64,000 nt of DNA. Source: Athripsodes cinereus. Lineage: Eukaryota; Arthropoda; Insecta; Trichoptera; Leptoceridae. This document shows, piece after piece, positions 43,466 through 55,330 of this stretch (the stretch's first letter is position 1; every line of letters starts with the position of its first letter). Under the pieces are notes generated by a model, which ran no database searches, was not told the origin of the DNA, and saw nothing but the letters and a program-made list of their open reading frames with translations. Location of the stretch: positions 34,077,237-34,141,236 of the forward strand of contig OX388307.1 of NCBI GenBank assembly GCA_947579605.1, given 5' to 3'. Position numbers and translations under genes: made by a program.

Positions 43466-44271
43466 TATCCAATTCAATCTCCAATCGTTCATTGATATTC
43501 TTCCCGAGAGCATTGGGCAAACATTAACCATCTCTACCTACTCAAGAGTGTCTCAGCATCAATTGAGTCACTTCAGTCGCTTACACAACTTTGAAAAAAT
43601 TGTAGGTATCGAAATGAAATAAGTCAGCAACACGATTCGAGTCTAGAATCTTTCTCCTCGAAGTCTAATAGGGACAGACAATTTCTCAGTTTACCGACTA
43701 TCTATTTTTCTTTCTTAATTTACAAAATATATATATCGTTTGCAGAACCTTCATATTTTCTCGAATATTCTTTTTTAACGAAATATTATATTGTCATCTC
43801 CACTTCATTATATTATGACTATAATAAGAATGCTCATCTGTCTGTTTATATATGTGATGTCCATTGTTATCTGCCTTATTGACGCTATACAAACCGCAGA
43901 ATGAAAATAAACACAGACGATTATTATTCACTCCTATTCACACTTCTAATGAAACGTGAAAATCTGAATCGCTCGTGATATTTTTGTGAATTTAATTATA
44001 ATGTTATTTTCTTGACTTAATTACATATGAAGAAAAAAGTTGAAAGGCATATTTGTCACACTAAATTTTAAAACCATAATTAAATCTATGGTTTTTTAAA
44101 ATGTGAGGGGACGTGGATATCCAAGCACCACGTGGTTTAGTCAGTGGTGACGAAGGTCTGATTTTAATGAAGAAATTCTTAATTGGTATATCTCTATATT
44201 TTATCAATTATTATTTCACAATAATTATGCCTATACTAGTCTATTTGAAGCCTTTAATATTATGATTAAAT
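43466..44271. other. Nothing recognised
   Basis: AT-rich. Confidence 0.4.
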
Positions 44272-44325
44272 TACTATTACTACTATACCATCACAACATA
44301 TCCATCAAGTGAGGTATCCAGCAAT
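44272..44325 (-). mobile_element. TAG-tail retroelement, truncated
   Basis: (TAC)n, TATACCATCACAACATATCC, then lost. Confidence 0.7.
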
Positions 44326-44356
44326 GTCGGAACAATATTATTCATAAACTTTATAC

Positions 44357-44502
44357 TTTGGGTTCGTTGGAAGAGATCGCGCCTTTGCGATAAACTCGCC
44401 CTCTGTAATCTGTATATTGATTGTATTTAATTTGAATGTTTACCTTTTATGTAATTGTTTGTTATCAATGTACAGTAAAGAATGAATAAATAAATAAATA
44501 TA
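44357..44502 (+). mobile_element. LINE 3' end, tail family A
   Basis: GTTCGTTGGAAGAGATCGCG, CGATAAACTCGCCCTCTG and TTATCAATGTACAGTAAAG(AATAAAT)n, the best-kept isolated family A tail. Confidence 0.82.
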
Positions 44503-45296
44503 CTACTTTTACTTAGCCGGTACTAAATAATTCTTGAATTAATCATATTTTGAACCAGTCTAGATTTATCATTCCAGTTGATTCCACGCAACGATTGTCA
44601 ACCTATTTGAATAGATATTAACTAGGTAGACATGTTGTATATAATACACATATATATGTCTACTTCCTTAGGAGTACATGACGCAGAGTTTCGACGCTTA
44701 TGAATCGACTCAAGGTTTGGTTAAGAGTACTCTTTAAACTCAGTCTCCGACAGTCAATTGTGTCAAAAATTCATAAAATAAATCTAAAATTCTTCATCTC
44801 ATAGTCTTGAGAATCATGAAAAGAATCTTCTTCAATTCTTTAGGATTTTAAGTGGACAGAAAACTGACTTTTTGGGCTACTGCATTATATTTTTAGCCAC
44901 GATAAACAATTGTATGGTAATTGGCAATTATGTCAATGAATACCTTTTTTCAACTTATCTACTGATGAATATTAATTTATTGGTTGAAAAGATGTCAATA
45001 TTATAATATTCACGCCATTATGTTCAGCACACAAATGCTTTCAATTACTCTTAATTAGCACCAACTGTGTCACATCTATATACCAATTTTTTTTCTTTAT
45101 GACAAATTCTACCGAAACATAGTAACAATGTTAGCCTACTAAAATTTAAATTTCTACACAGTGCTATAAGATTGTTAGACAGACCGACTAAGAAAACATT
45201 AAACTGATATGGAATTCCGTATGATGTTGCTGGAAATTGAAGAATTAGTAGAGTGCCGTTGTCTAAAAGAAACGAAAGAAATAAATGTAATGCGAG
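44503..45296. other. Nothing recognised
   Basis: AT-rich. Confidence 0.4.
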
Positions 45297-45540
45297 ACCT
45301 GGGGGGCTAAAAAGGCCAATGTATATGAATCATAATTGGATCATATTAGGAATAGTAAAACGATTTAACGGCAACATTTCACCAAATATGAATCATTTGA
45401 TGAAATGAATTGCGAGTAAATCGCGTACAATCGTGACCATTTTACGAAAATTAGAGGAATTGCTACGGATCTGCTGGCAATTCGGGAAATGAATCATCTG
45501 CAGATGAATTGCTCAATGTGGCCATTTTAGGCCCCCTGTC
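45297..45540. mobile_element. MITE with CCTGGGGGGC-type ends
   Basis: Left GACCTGGGGGGCTAAAAAGGCC and right GGCCATTTTAGGCCCCCTGTC are imperfect inverted repeats. The inside contains AATCATTTGATGAAATGAATTGC and TGAATCATCTGCAGATGAATTGC. About 244 bp; no target duplication seen. Confidence 0.65.
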
Positions 45541-45649
45541 TGCTACCATGTTTATTCCAACGTACAATAATTTAAAACAATGGAATAAATAATATATAGT
45601 ATAATTATCTTATTTCTTATTCAAGATTTCCCGAGTTTATGTCGACTAT

Positions 45650-46000
45650 AAATTTTATTATTAGCACTCCAAGAAAAAATAAGGAATTCCATAACTCAAA
45701 AAGTCAAAATTTTTAAAAAATTTGTTTGTAATACACACAATCAAATAGAAAAATATGAAAAGGGACGTTCCCTTTATATATTAAATATTTTGTTATGGAA
45801 AAAAATGTATACCTTTTTTCAATTCCACAAATAAATATTTTGATTCGTTCAACTATTGAACGCAGTGCGATTATTATATAGTACCTACCTATATTTCACT
45901 TTCTGTTGTGTTTTTAAAGCACTATATAAATATAGCAAAATTACAAAAATGACGATTTCTCGAATATAACACATTTCTACTTGTTAAGTCATGGAACTGG
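45650..46000 (+). repeat. Interspersed repeat (family P)
   Basis: Closest to the reverse copy at 16.0-16.8 kb: ACTATATAAATATAGCAAAATTACAAAAATGACG and ACATTTCTACTTGTTAAGTCATGGAACTG are shared in order. Confidence 0.72.
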
Positions 46001-47804
46001 GCGGTCAATTTGTATAGGAAGAAAAAATTATTTCAATTAAAATATTCGTGTATTATCGTACCAACTAGCAGTAGGTATCACTTTTATTAGCTGATTCAGA
46101 CATAATTTTATAGTTTCCTTCGATTCGATTGTTGGTAATAAGTGTTTAACAAGTAGGTACTATATACCGACTATAAATATACCTTGAATTGACGCTTCAC
46201 TTCATCTCTACGTTGCGTTGTAAAGAAAAAACAATAATTTTAAAGATATAACAAGTAATATTTAATTTGTTCTCATGATATTGTAACGATGTAATGAATA
46301 AATAATTATCCAGTATTGTCTGTCGGATTGAAGTTTACATTACTAAAAATTACTACAAAAAATAAATTGGATGTGAATATTGTCTCATAACGACATCAGT
46401 CTAGTCAAGTACATTAGTATGGAACCAAATTGCATTTTTAAAATTAACAAGCATAAGAAAATGTCATATCTTCTCACGACATTCTGATGTCGTTATTATA
46501 TGAATGATATAGAAGGGTGAAAAAAAGTACTTGTCCATTAGTAATTCATAAGAAATAAAAAAATCGTAGGAATTAGATACAAAACGGCTTGTAACGGATA
46601 TTAGAATGTATTTCCATAGGTTATAATCGGATCAATATAATATGTAACTCGATAAACGCGTAAATTGTGTAGACATATTCAACAGGCTGGATGCAATGTC
46701 CTAGAATTAATAAAATGTACAGTTTTCATTCAAGTGCTTTGGCATGTAAATGACACTTAAATGTTGTACAAAAATGAAAAAAATAAAAACACATGAAGCA
46801 AATGATAATACATTACTTTTTCATCACAAATTTAACATACCCCACAATTAATAATTCCTAAAGATTCGAAAATCAATATGCAATTGAAATAAAAATCATT
46901 TTCTAAAATATAGTTTATTAAATATTTAATCCGTTCCTTTAAAAAAAGGAAATACATATTATTTCAAAATGACAACAAAAAATTGGCATTACCCGCCAAT
47001 TACTCGTACATTAATTTTTCCTGGAATGCTAATAATAACATAATTATATCCGTGCGACGACGGGTTAAAGCAATTCATTACATAGTTACATCATAATCTA
47101 TTGTTCTTTTTTTAAAAAGGAAGACAGATTCGAATCGTTCTTTTTGTAAAAAGGAAATGCGATGATTCAAGATCGGAACAAATATAAAAACTATTTAGGT
47201 ACTGTGACTTGAACGACCAATTAGTTATAGTATCGGTTATTGGAAAAACATTCAAGGATAAACATTTATGTAATTAAAATTTATGACCAATAAAATATAA
47301 TTAATCTTTCGCACATTTTTAACGGTGCTTATTGTAAATTAGATAATGGATTATATGTGAAAAAAAGAGTTTTTAATGTCAATTAAATGGTTTCTCGAAA
47401 TACTCAAATAATTTCTACCTATTTAAAGATACCTGCTTTATACATAGCCATACCTAGTGTAGAATGGTCATAATGTCCCGCAATGGCAGTCGTCGACCCA
47501 CATTCCAATAATTAATAATAAAAAAGCTTCGGAAACGACTAAGCTGAGTCACATTCGCCATGTAAATCTGGTACCGAGGGTGAAAAATGTTCCAATACAA
47601 AAAGATGAAATCGCGAATTATTTCGAATTCCTGTAACAAACTTTTATGTCATCAATTGAAGCATAATCTTACTTTGAATTGGATTTCATAGATAAATTGT
47701 TTCATTGAAATATTAAATTATTTAATATGTTCTGTTATATTAAGTCAATATTGTTCAAACTACTCGTTATTCCAGGGATCACGAGACTTTTTGTATTTTT
47801 ATAT
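46001..47804. other. 1.8 kb AT-rich stretch, nothing recognised
   Basis: No repeat, exon or RNA gene could be supported. Confidence 0.45.
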
Positions 47805-48352
47805 CATTTTGTACTCCACAAACTCAATGTTAATTTATGCAAGCAATCTTCTCCGATCAAACTTATACAAAAGAACAGTTTGTTTTAAAAGTAAAAAAGT
47901 ACCTAATATTTTTCATAGGTTTCATAACACATTTCATTCAGCGATGAGGTTTGCCACCCATCCTGAATGTCTTGATTTTATATTGGCACGAAGAGGACAG
48001 TTTGCATGTTTCTTACATGCAGCTGATCTGCTGGCTACCCCACTTGTGGGATATGCCGTGATGGTATAGTAGTAGTAGTAGTATTTTTCATATCTTAAGG
48101 AAATAAAGCAAATTTTATTGATTGTTATGTACTTAGCGATATTACATGAACAGGAGACAAAGGTTAAAATCATTTTGTTGGTACTCCACAAACTCATTGT
48201 AAATTTCTGCAAGCACTCACTACTCCGATCAAACTTTTACAGAAAGAGCATCTATTTTATTAGTAAAAAAGTAGGTACCTAATATTTTTCATACCTTAAG
48301 GAAATAAAGTTTAATTTATTGGTTGTAACGTACTTAGCAATATTACAGGAAT
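47805..48352 (+). repeat. Tandem duplication of a ~180-bp segment
   Basis: TACTCCACAAACTCA-TGT-AA, TCCGATCAAACTT, AAAAAAGTA-CTAATATTTTTCAT and CTTAAGGAAATAAAG appear in order in 47,805-48,160 and again in 48,178-48,352. The first copy is longer only because a TAG-tail element is inserted in it. Confidence 0.82.
47918..48081 (+). mobile_element. TAG-tail retroelement with 11-bp duplication and an empty-site control
   Basis: TATTTTTCATA flanks it (47907-47917 and 48082-48092). The second unit of the tandem duplication holds the uninterrupted site (about 48,280-48,294). 164 bp: 5'-truncated and ending in (TAG)5. The frame ...CFLHAADLLATPLVGYAVMV ends in TAG of the tail. Confidence 0.92.
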
Positions 48353-48446
48353 AAAAATAAATATATTAACTTCCGGCTTTAAGCATATCGTCAATGGACT
48401 CATTGATTCATTTTTTTAATAAGATATCCACTAAAAAAGTTGTTAA

Positions 48447-49154
48447 AGGGCCCCTTTAGCAAAAACGATAAAACATTCCATTTTCAACAAGTTTGGTACA
48501 CAAACTCTAAAAACTTGTTGACCCTACGAACATTTTGATTTGATAAAATATGAAAACAAATATTAATTACTATATCAAACTTTAACTTTAAAAAAAAAAC
48601 TGATTTTAGCTTCATAGTATTCGTTTATAAAAAAGCATATTTCTAAAAATCAAATTCGGGGGTGCGTTTGGTACATAAATGCACGAGAATTCTAAAAAAA
48701 AATCATATATTTTTTTGAATATTACGAATACTTAGAGAGTTATTACAAGTATAGAACAATTTTTTTTGTTTTTTCATGGATATTGACCGATTTAAAATTT
48801 TTTTTTTTTGATAAAATTTCTCATATTTTGGAACCAAAAATCACCACATGAACTCAATTTTTTGTATACTAAAAAAAGTTTGCTTAAATCTACAGTATTT
48901 ATATGCTTGATAGGATGAATAAAAAATATATTTATTTTAGAAATAATTTGTATTTTGATATAACAAAGAGTACCTAAATGTATCTCGTCAGTCTGCGATT
49001 TATTTTTTTTTAGTAAAAAACTAATATTGGTAATAAATATTTGTGTTTTTATTTTATCAAATCAATATGTTCGCAAGGGTCAACAAGTTTTGGCAGTTTT
49101 TCTATCAAATTTGTTGAAAATTGAATGTTTTACCGTTTTTGCTAAACGGGGCCC
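48447..49154. mobile_element. TTAA-flanked DNA element, copy 1 (708 bp)
   Basis: TTAA at 48443-48446 and 49155-49158; inverted ends AGGGCCCCTTTAGCAAAAACG / CGTTTTTGCTAAACGGGGCCC. AT-rich inside, no transposase. TTAA targets are typical of piggyBac-type transposons; here a non-autonomous member is inferred. Reverse-complement copy at 58.4 kb. Confidence 0.87.
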
Positions 49155-49158
49155 TTAA

Positions 49159-49372
49159 AAGAATTTAAATACCTTACATACGTGCTGCATTTTCTTGGAT
49201 AATTCGTGAAAACTCACGTGTAAAAAGGGTGGAATGGTATAACATTTTGAAAATATTAATATTTCTAAACACAGTTAATTTTTCACTAAATTTTTTAAAG
49301 AACTCGACCGCTTTTGTCAAAAGCTCAGTTTGACATTTTCAAGAGGACTGATTGAAAAAATTATAAATCTTT
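49159..49372. other. Nothing recognised
   Basis: Short AT-rich spacer. Confidence 0.4.
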
Positions 49373-49722
49373 GTAATCATGAATTTTCACTCTATAAGTA
49401 ATCATGAATTTTCACTCTGTAAGTAATCATGAATTTTCACTCTATAAGTAATCATGAATTTTCACTCTGTAAGTAATCATGAATTTTCACTATATAAGTA
49501 ATCATGAATTTTCACTATATAAGTAATCATGAATTTTCACTATATAAGTAATCATGAATTTTCACTCTATAAGTAATCATGAATTTTCACTCTATAAGTA
49601 ATCATGAATTTTCACTCTATAAGTAATCATGAATTTTCACTCTGTAAGTAATCATGAATTTTCACTCTGTAAGTAAGCATGAATTTTCACTCTGTAAGTA
49701 AGCATGAATTTTCACTCTGTGA
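49373..49722 (+). repeat. 25-bp minisatellite, 14 units
   Basis: Unit TAATCATGAATTTTCACTCT followed by RTAAG; units differ mainly at TCTA/TCTG/TATA and, in the last two, TAAG for TAAT. No spacers, so not a CRISPR. Confidence 0.97.
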
Positions 49723-50537
49723 ATGTACAAACATTAGAATTACTAAAATTTTGAAGTTTAGGTTTTTTCTGTATTATAAGTTGGATCATGTGTTTTTGTT
49801 GGAATTATTCGTCATCATGTCCCGAGTTTGCTGCCTTATATCATGAATACCGTTATGAGGGATAAAAACTAAAACTTTACTTAAATATAATTTGGTCTAT
49901 GGTTAAAAAGAAAATTTGTACTTGTAACACACTGAACATTCTAAAAGTCAGCTATTTAAATTTAGCTTTTTCTTTACTTAAATAATAACCCACGGTGACT
50001 TCAGTAAAACTCATGTTCTAGAACAAAAACAAAATGTAAATACCTGTAAGCCTAAACAAAAAAAAGGTACCTATGTTAAAAATGTATTGCGCCGTATATA
50101 TGTGTTTACGCTATAAAAAATAAACAAAATATATCGATTCATGTTATTTGCATTATGCAAAATGTTTACTGAACATACGTACAATATTTTATTTAGGTAC
50201 TTAAGCAGGTACCTACCGTTGATTCTCTTATTGCGACTGACCATAGACATAGAAAAATAATTTATAATCTATCGTCGTCAATTTATTAAATAACTTGTTG
50301 AAAGATTCATTCTTGTCTGTGATCGTGTAAGATTCATTTTGAAAAGCGCTCGTAAGTAGGTACCTACTGAAACATATTTCTTATTATTTGTCTTTTAGAC
50401 AACTTCATTACCATTATGTATTCTGAACCGTAATTGCATCTTGCAATTGAAATGCTAATTCACTTGTTTTCTATGACAATGGAATACCAACTGAATTCAG
50501 TAAATATACAGGTTTTTTTTTAAGTTTTGTTTCTTTA
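49723..50537. other. AT-rich stretch, nothing recognised
   Basis: No frame or repeat identified. Confidence 0.4.
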
Positions 50538-50840
50538 TTACCACGAAGTCGCCGAAATATAATACAGTTCTTTTTGAGAAGTTAAAAGTTTTTCTAAAAC
50601 ATGGGTATTATATTGTGTCACCTTTCTTAATCCTGATAGCCGTGACCTGTTAGAATTTTTGCTTTCACTACACAATTGATTATAGTTCTCCAGTTCTTCC
50701 CACACGCAGCAGTCTTCATTGCTTCCACCACTATTAAGCCAGTGTGGCAAACCTTGTATCGTCCCAACCATAAGGGCACATGTGGCCCCGAAATGCCAAC
50801 AAAATACTCTACCTCGCAGGGAGTTGTAACTGCAAGACAT
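50538..50840 (-). CDS. Unidentified 100-codon ORF, possible terminal exon or retrocopy
   Basis: The minus-strand frame begins MSCSYNSLRGRVFCWHFGAT and includes GLPHWLNSGGSNEDCCVWEE and RSRLSGLRKVTQYNTHVL, ending in TAA immediately followed by AATAAAG-type sequence and a short A9 run. GC content is clearly above the flanks. TTGCAG just inside the start resembles a splice acceptor, so it may be a last exon of a minus-strand gene. A second frame is also open for about 65 codons. No domain recognised; a transposon remnant is equally possible. Confidence 0.3.
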   Translation of the reverse strand: MSCSYNSLRGRVFCWHFGATCALMVGTIQGLPHWLNSGGSNEDCCVWEELENYNQLCSESKNSNRSRLSGLRKVTQYNTHVLEKLLTSQKELYYISATSW

Positions 50841-51764
50841 TAATTTTAAATTCTATGCTACCCACCTGTATTTTAGTTTGCACACTGCTACTCCGTTTAG
50901 GTATAAGATCGAAAAAGCTTTTAAATAAAATTTAGAAAATAACCCTGATTTTAATAATCGCGGTGAAAGAATGTAACATATATTATTTTTCAAATGCATG
51001 CGCTTTCACAATTTCTGTAATATATTTACCAACTAATAATTTTTTTTTTTTCTTTAAATAGATTATATAAACATAATATCTGACAGATCTATAATAATAA
51101 ATCAAAGATTCAATCGATATTTATATGTCAACATAGCTGCATTGAATAGGTATGAATCTATACATACCCACCAGAGGCGTGCTACTTTGCTTTAAAGTTG
51201 CACAGCTGAATGCCAAATTCTTGTAATTATGAGATAAACACACACTCATACCTACACGACCATTAAAATTTTGAATTTTTAGTCCCTTTTACTATTGTCA
51301 CAAAACTTCTTAGACCCATATAACATAGGATAAAACGGCATATAATTTTAACAAAACACGACATAACATTATATTAAAACCTTTTCACTACCAAATTAAA
51401 TTGCAGAGCCCTGGAATAATTCTTTAAATGTACAATGAATAACCAAAAAAAGATGATTTTTGGTAAAACATTTTTTTAATTACGGCTTACCGTTTTTAAC
51501 GGAGGCGCATTTGTTTGTACAAGGATATCGGCAGTTTAGGGACGCGTTACAAACTCTTTGAAGTTATTGTTACTTATATTATTTTATTCGCAAACATCTT
51601 TACAAAAATATACAACAATAAAATATGGAAAATGTGGACGCATGAAATGATAGCACCTATTTCAATTTTCTAATCAAAAGTCGTAAACGTGGAAATTTGT
51701 CGTCTAAAAAATAAAATAAAAGTTTGGGAATAAATTACACATCAAATAAGTGACTTTTTTTTTT
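50841..51764. other. AT-rich stretch, nothing recognised
   Basis: No upstream partner exon for the minus-strand ORF could be seen. Confidence 0.4.
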
Positions 51765-51950
51765 AAATAAAAAGATATATCTGGGTTTTGTTATAAACCC
51801 AAATACAACCTTATACACCTTTCACACTAAGCTTAAAGCTTGTGCCGTGAAAGGGGAGTTTGCCGGCACCTGGGATCGAACCACGGACCCCCTGTTCTGA
51901 AGGCCGAGACTCTACCTCCAGGCTACCGACGAACTCGAATCGACGACTTC
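51765..51950 (-). mobile_element. tRNA-derived SINE (type 2), complete
   Basis: On the minus strand: TCGTCGGTAGCCTGGAGGTAGAG (box A TAGCCTGGAGG) and GTGGTTCGATCCC (box B), then the body TTTCACGGCACAAGC and a TTGTATTTGGGTTTATAAC hairpin. The tRNA-like head carries no usable acceptor stem. Confidence 0.88.
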
Positions 51951-52094
51951 ATCATAAAAATTCTTATTCAACTTTATAAAACCAAGCTTTCTAAATAATT
52001 TGCGCCGATATCTTTGTCAAAATCAAATCAAAGAAAAATAAAATTATATATGACATTATAAACAATTAACATAGATCGAGCTGTTCCTTCACTA

Positions 52095-52475
52095 AAGTAG
52101 CATTCACATTGCTTCACTTTGGATGATCATCCAGAGTGTCAGGGTCAAACCTGTTCATCGAAAGTGAACACGTTTGTTCATCCTACGCAGCCTATGCTTT
52201 CACTGCCATGTCAACACTCTCAGTCATGTTGTATGTAGTTTAACATATTTTTACATGATTCTGACATTCAATACAAATTCATAGAGAATAAAACAAATAA
52301 TAAGATAAAACTTGTTTATGGTCGTTTCAGTGAAAGGACCTTTCATCAAAATTATGACGAGTGGTAATCTCTTTCCTCCGTCATCGCTAGTGATCACTAT
52401 TGATGAAACGCCCGTTCACACCTATTCATCTTGGAGAATCATCCGGAGTGAACAAATGTGAACGACCCTTAAGAT
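52095..52475. mobile_element. MITE with TTCACATTG..TTCACT..GGATGAT ends
   Basis: Left GCATTCACATTGCTTCACTTTGGATGATC and right GATTCTCC-ATCCGGAGTGAACAAATGTGAACG form imperfect inverted repeats of about 30 bp around 380 bp. No clean target duplication. Confidence 0.5.
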
Positions 52476-52496
52476 ATTACAATGGTCAAATCTTTA

Positions 52497-52585
52497 CGTT
52501 AGCCTGATGATGAAAGCGGAAGCTCTTAAAAGCCGGCTCTCGATTAATAAAGTCACTGTGGAAGTGCCGAATATAAGTATTTAAT
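52497..52585 (+). mobile_element. Penelope-like terminal repeat fragment
   Basis: CCTGATGATGAAAGCGGAAG, AGCCGGCTCTCGATTAATAAAGTCACTGTGGAAG. Same layout as the repeats at 14.2 kb and 7.5 kb (CTGATGA then ...AATAAAGT). Assignment by recall of such elements, hence moderate. Confidence 0.45.
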
Positions 52586-53544
52586 TTTTATAAATTTTAT
52601 ATTCAAATAGTCTTGTCCGCCTCTGTTATTAACAAACCTCCTTGTAGGTATCAATGAATAATTATTGCCATGTTAATTAAATAGATATTATGCAAGTAAG
52701 AACCACTTAATTGTAGGTAACATTGACAAATATGTAGATAGACAATAATTATGACAGACATAATTATATACTAAATATTATCTACTCGTGTTACATTTAT
52801 TATATTATCACCTGTAAAAAACAAATTATATAGCGAGCAAGTTGAATCTTATTGAGATGAATATATATGTGTAATATATTATGTCAGAACTACATTTCTC
52901 ATCTAGCGGTCTAGGTCTTTGGCCAACCGATACAGAGATACTGAACTAGTAAATTGTAATATTTATTTATTTTTAATGGCCGTCGGGTAAAAGCATATAA
53001 GTACAATAATTTATGATTTTGGTAGAGCAGCAGTTTTAAAAAAAGAAATACACTATTGACACTAGCACACAGTTATGAGAAAAATTGTAATAAATACAAA
53101 ATAAACAGCTCAAAACCTAGCTAAAAATATATATTTTTGCTGTGAGAAATGATATTCTAGGACTTTTATCCAGTACAGTATCCAGTACTTTTATCCAGTA
53201 TCACAGTTTTTGCTGTGAGAAATTAATATAATTATGATAATAATAATAAAAGTCAACAATGACAGAATATATAAAAAAGAAACTATGAAATTGTACGCAT
53301 ATGATTTTGAACAACGGTCACGGATTTACAATTTCACATTATCATAATTTAGTTGGAACAATGTATACAATAACTTATTATATATTATGTATCTATGTAT
53401 AGTGATATTCGATTTTTACATATTCCCATAAGTAAACAATGTTTAACGAAATTATTAAATCTACAACATTTACGCAGTTAGTAGGTATAATTGGTAATTG
53501 TAAAAGCCTATATTTTCTTACATTTCTACGATTTTTAGTCGTAG
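52586..53544. other. AT-rich stretch, nothing recognised
   Basis: ACTTTTATCCAGTA is locally duplicated at 53,162 and 53,186; no other feature. Confidence 0.4.
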
Positions 53545-53715
53545 TGACCTGGGGGCCGTAGACAAACCGCACTTTGCGATCGACTACTGGTAAACTTTTC
53601 GACAATCTACCTACAATGTTCCGTGTAATTATGCGTTATTGTTGCAGTTATTGTCGAAAATCCGTTTGTAGTCAATTGCCAAGTACGGTTTGTCTAGACT
53701 CTAGGGGGTCAGTCT
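53545..53715. mobile_element. Small inverted-repeat element
   Basis: Left GACCTGGGGGCCGTAGACAAACCG and right CGGTTTGTCTAGACTCTAGGGGGTC; the arms continue imperfectly (CGATCGACTAC / GTAGTCAATTG) for about 60 bp. Confidence 0.55.
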
Positions 53716-55099
53716 CTTATCTACAAAATATTATTAAAAATACCTAGATAAATAAAGGTTACGATTTTATTATGCAATAGATATTCAAAAATGATCAATA
53801 AAATTATTTAAAGAGATTGTAAAATTGGTATTTATTTAGTTTCATTTTTAAATTCTACAATATTTCGTTGTGGTCTCTTATCTATGTACATTATGTTATT
53901 TGAAATAAATAAATATATTATGTTTCAAATTTATTGTGCAATAGGAATGAAAATATAAGCAATAATATATTAAAATTGTTTTATTATAGCAATAAAATAG
54001 GCACGTGCCTTGACCAGTGATGAGTCACCGAGTGAAATGCTTACCTATTTAAATAGATAAATATTATAACTTAATATGGAAATAGAAAGAAGAATTTTAT
54101 TATAAAAAACAAACTCTGTTTATGGTTTCAAAGAGTTCTAGAACGTTTTTTACTATTTCTTAAATAAAAGTCTAGAAGAAATAGAAAAATTTGTATAAAG
54201 TTTTTTTTTGATATATTGAAACAAGCGTTTAGTTTTTTAAACAAAGTCGAACAAACGTTTTTTGACTTCTTAGGTCATTGTCAAATAGAAATACAAAACT
54301 AAATAGATTGGTAATAACTTACGGAGTCGAAAGATGTCTCTTTTACGTTTTTTTAATCTACAGAAGAAAAAAAACCCTTGTTTCAATTTAGAATACCTAG
54401 CTTTTTAAACTCAAAATAATAATAAGGGATCACACAAATTTTCGGGACTATTTATAGCAAGACGCTGAAAACAAGGAATATAATAAATTGATAAATATGT
54501 AACGTGTATACCCATTGGGGAACATGCATGTGTGAGGAATATGAATAAAATGTTATCAATTTATATTAACCCTTACAGGACTTCAAAATTGGAGACGATG
54601 TTATACCTACGGACGAACACTTTTGCATACAATACTAAATTCTCAAGTACGTCGTAAATCTATCATCTATCCGATATTTGTTTATACAATCATTTGAGTA
54701 ATGACATTGGTGTCCCTTTTGTGTGATACTTGACTCACAAAAATGTAAATAGACACATAAAACTTAATTATAAATATTTTTCATATAAACAATACTTACC
54801 TATCCGTCATTTATACGAGGACAGGAACACTACGCCGATGAATGTTTTATGTCATTATGTAAAAATTATTACAATAATAATCAATCACAAATAAATTACG
54901 ATTACTAATTACTGTTTTTTATGAAGCCATTATGTTCCTTTATTGTCAAAAATGACGATTACGCGTCATGCAGATTCAAAAAAAAAAAATCTGGAATGTT
55001 AGTGTCGTAGATATACTTATTCAGATACACGAGAATGCTCAGTTTATTGTTTAAGACTTGTTTCGTATACATGAAAAAATATTTTTTCCTTTACAATCT
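53716..55099. other. AT-rich stretch, nothing recognised
   Basis: No gene or repeat family. Confidence 0.45.
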
Positions 55100-55330
55100 T
55101 TTCGTAACTCGAAATCTGAGTCCATGTTGATAACAGTATCGAAAATTTCATCATTCCGTAATTTTCGTATCGAAAATTTCATACTCCCGGAACTCAAAAT
55201 CTGAGTCCATGTTGATAATAGTATCGAAAATTTCATCTTCCCGTAATTTTCGTATCGAAAATTTCATACTCCCGTAACTCGAAATCTGAGTCCATGTTAA
55301 TAACAGTATCGAAAATTTCATCATCCCTCA
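55100..55330. repeat. 85-bp tandem repeat, about 2.7 units
   Basis: CTGAGTCCATGTTGATAA occurs at 55116, 55201 and 55286, each followed by GTATCGAAAATTTCATC and CGTAATTTTCGTATCG. Confidence 0.92.

Noticed and set aside
49373..49722. CRISPR-like array
   Set aside because: Units are contiguous 25-bp copies without spacers, and the genome is eukaryotic; it is a minisatellite.
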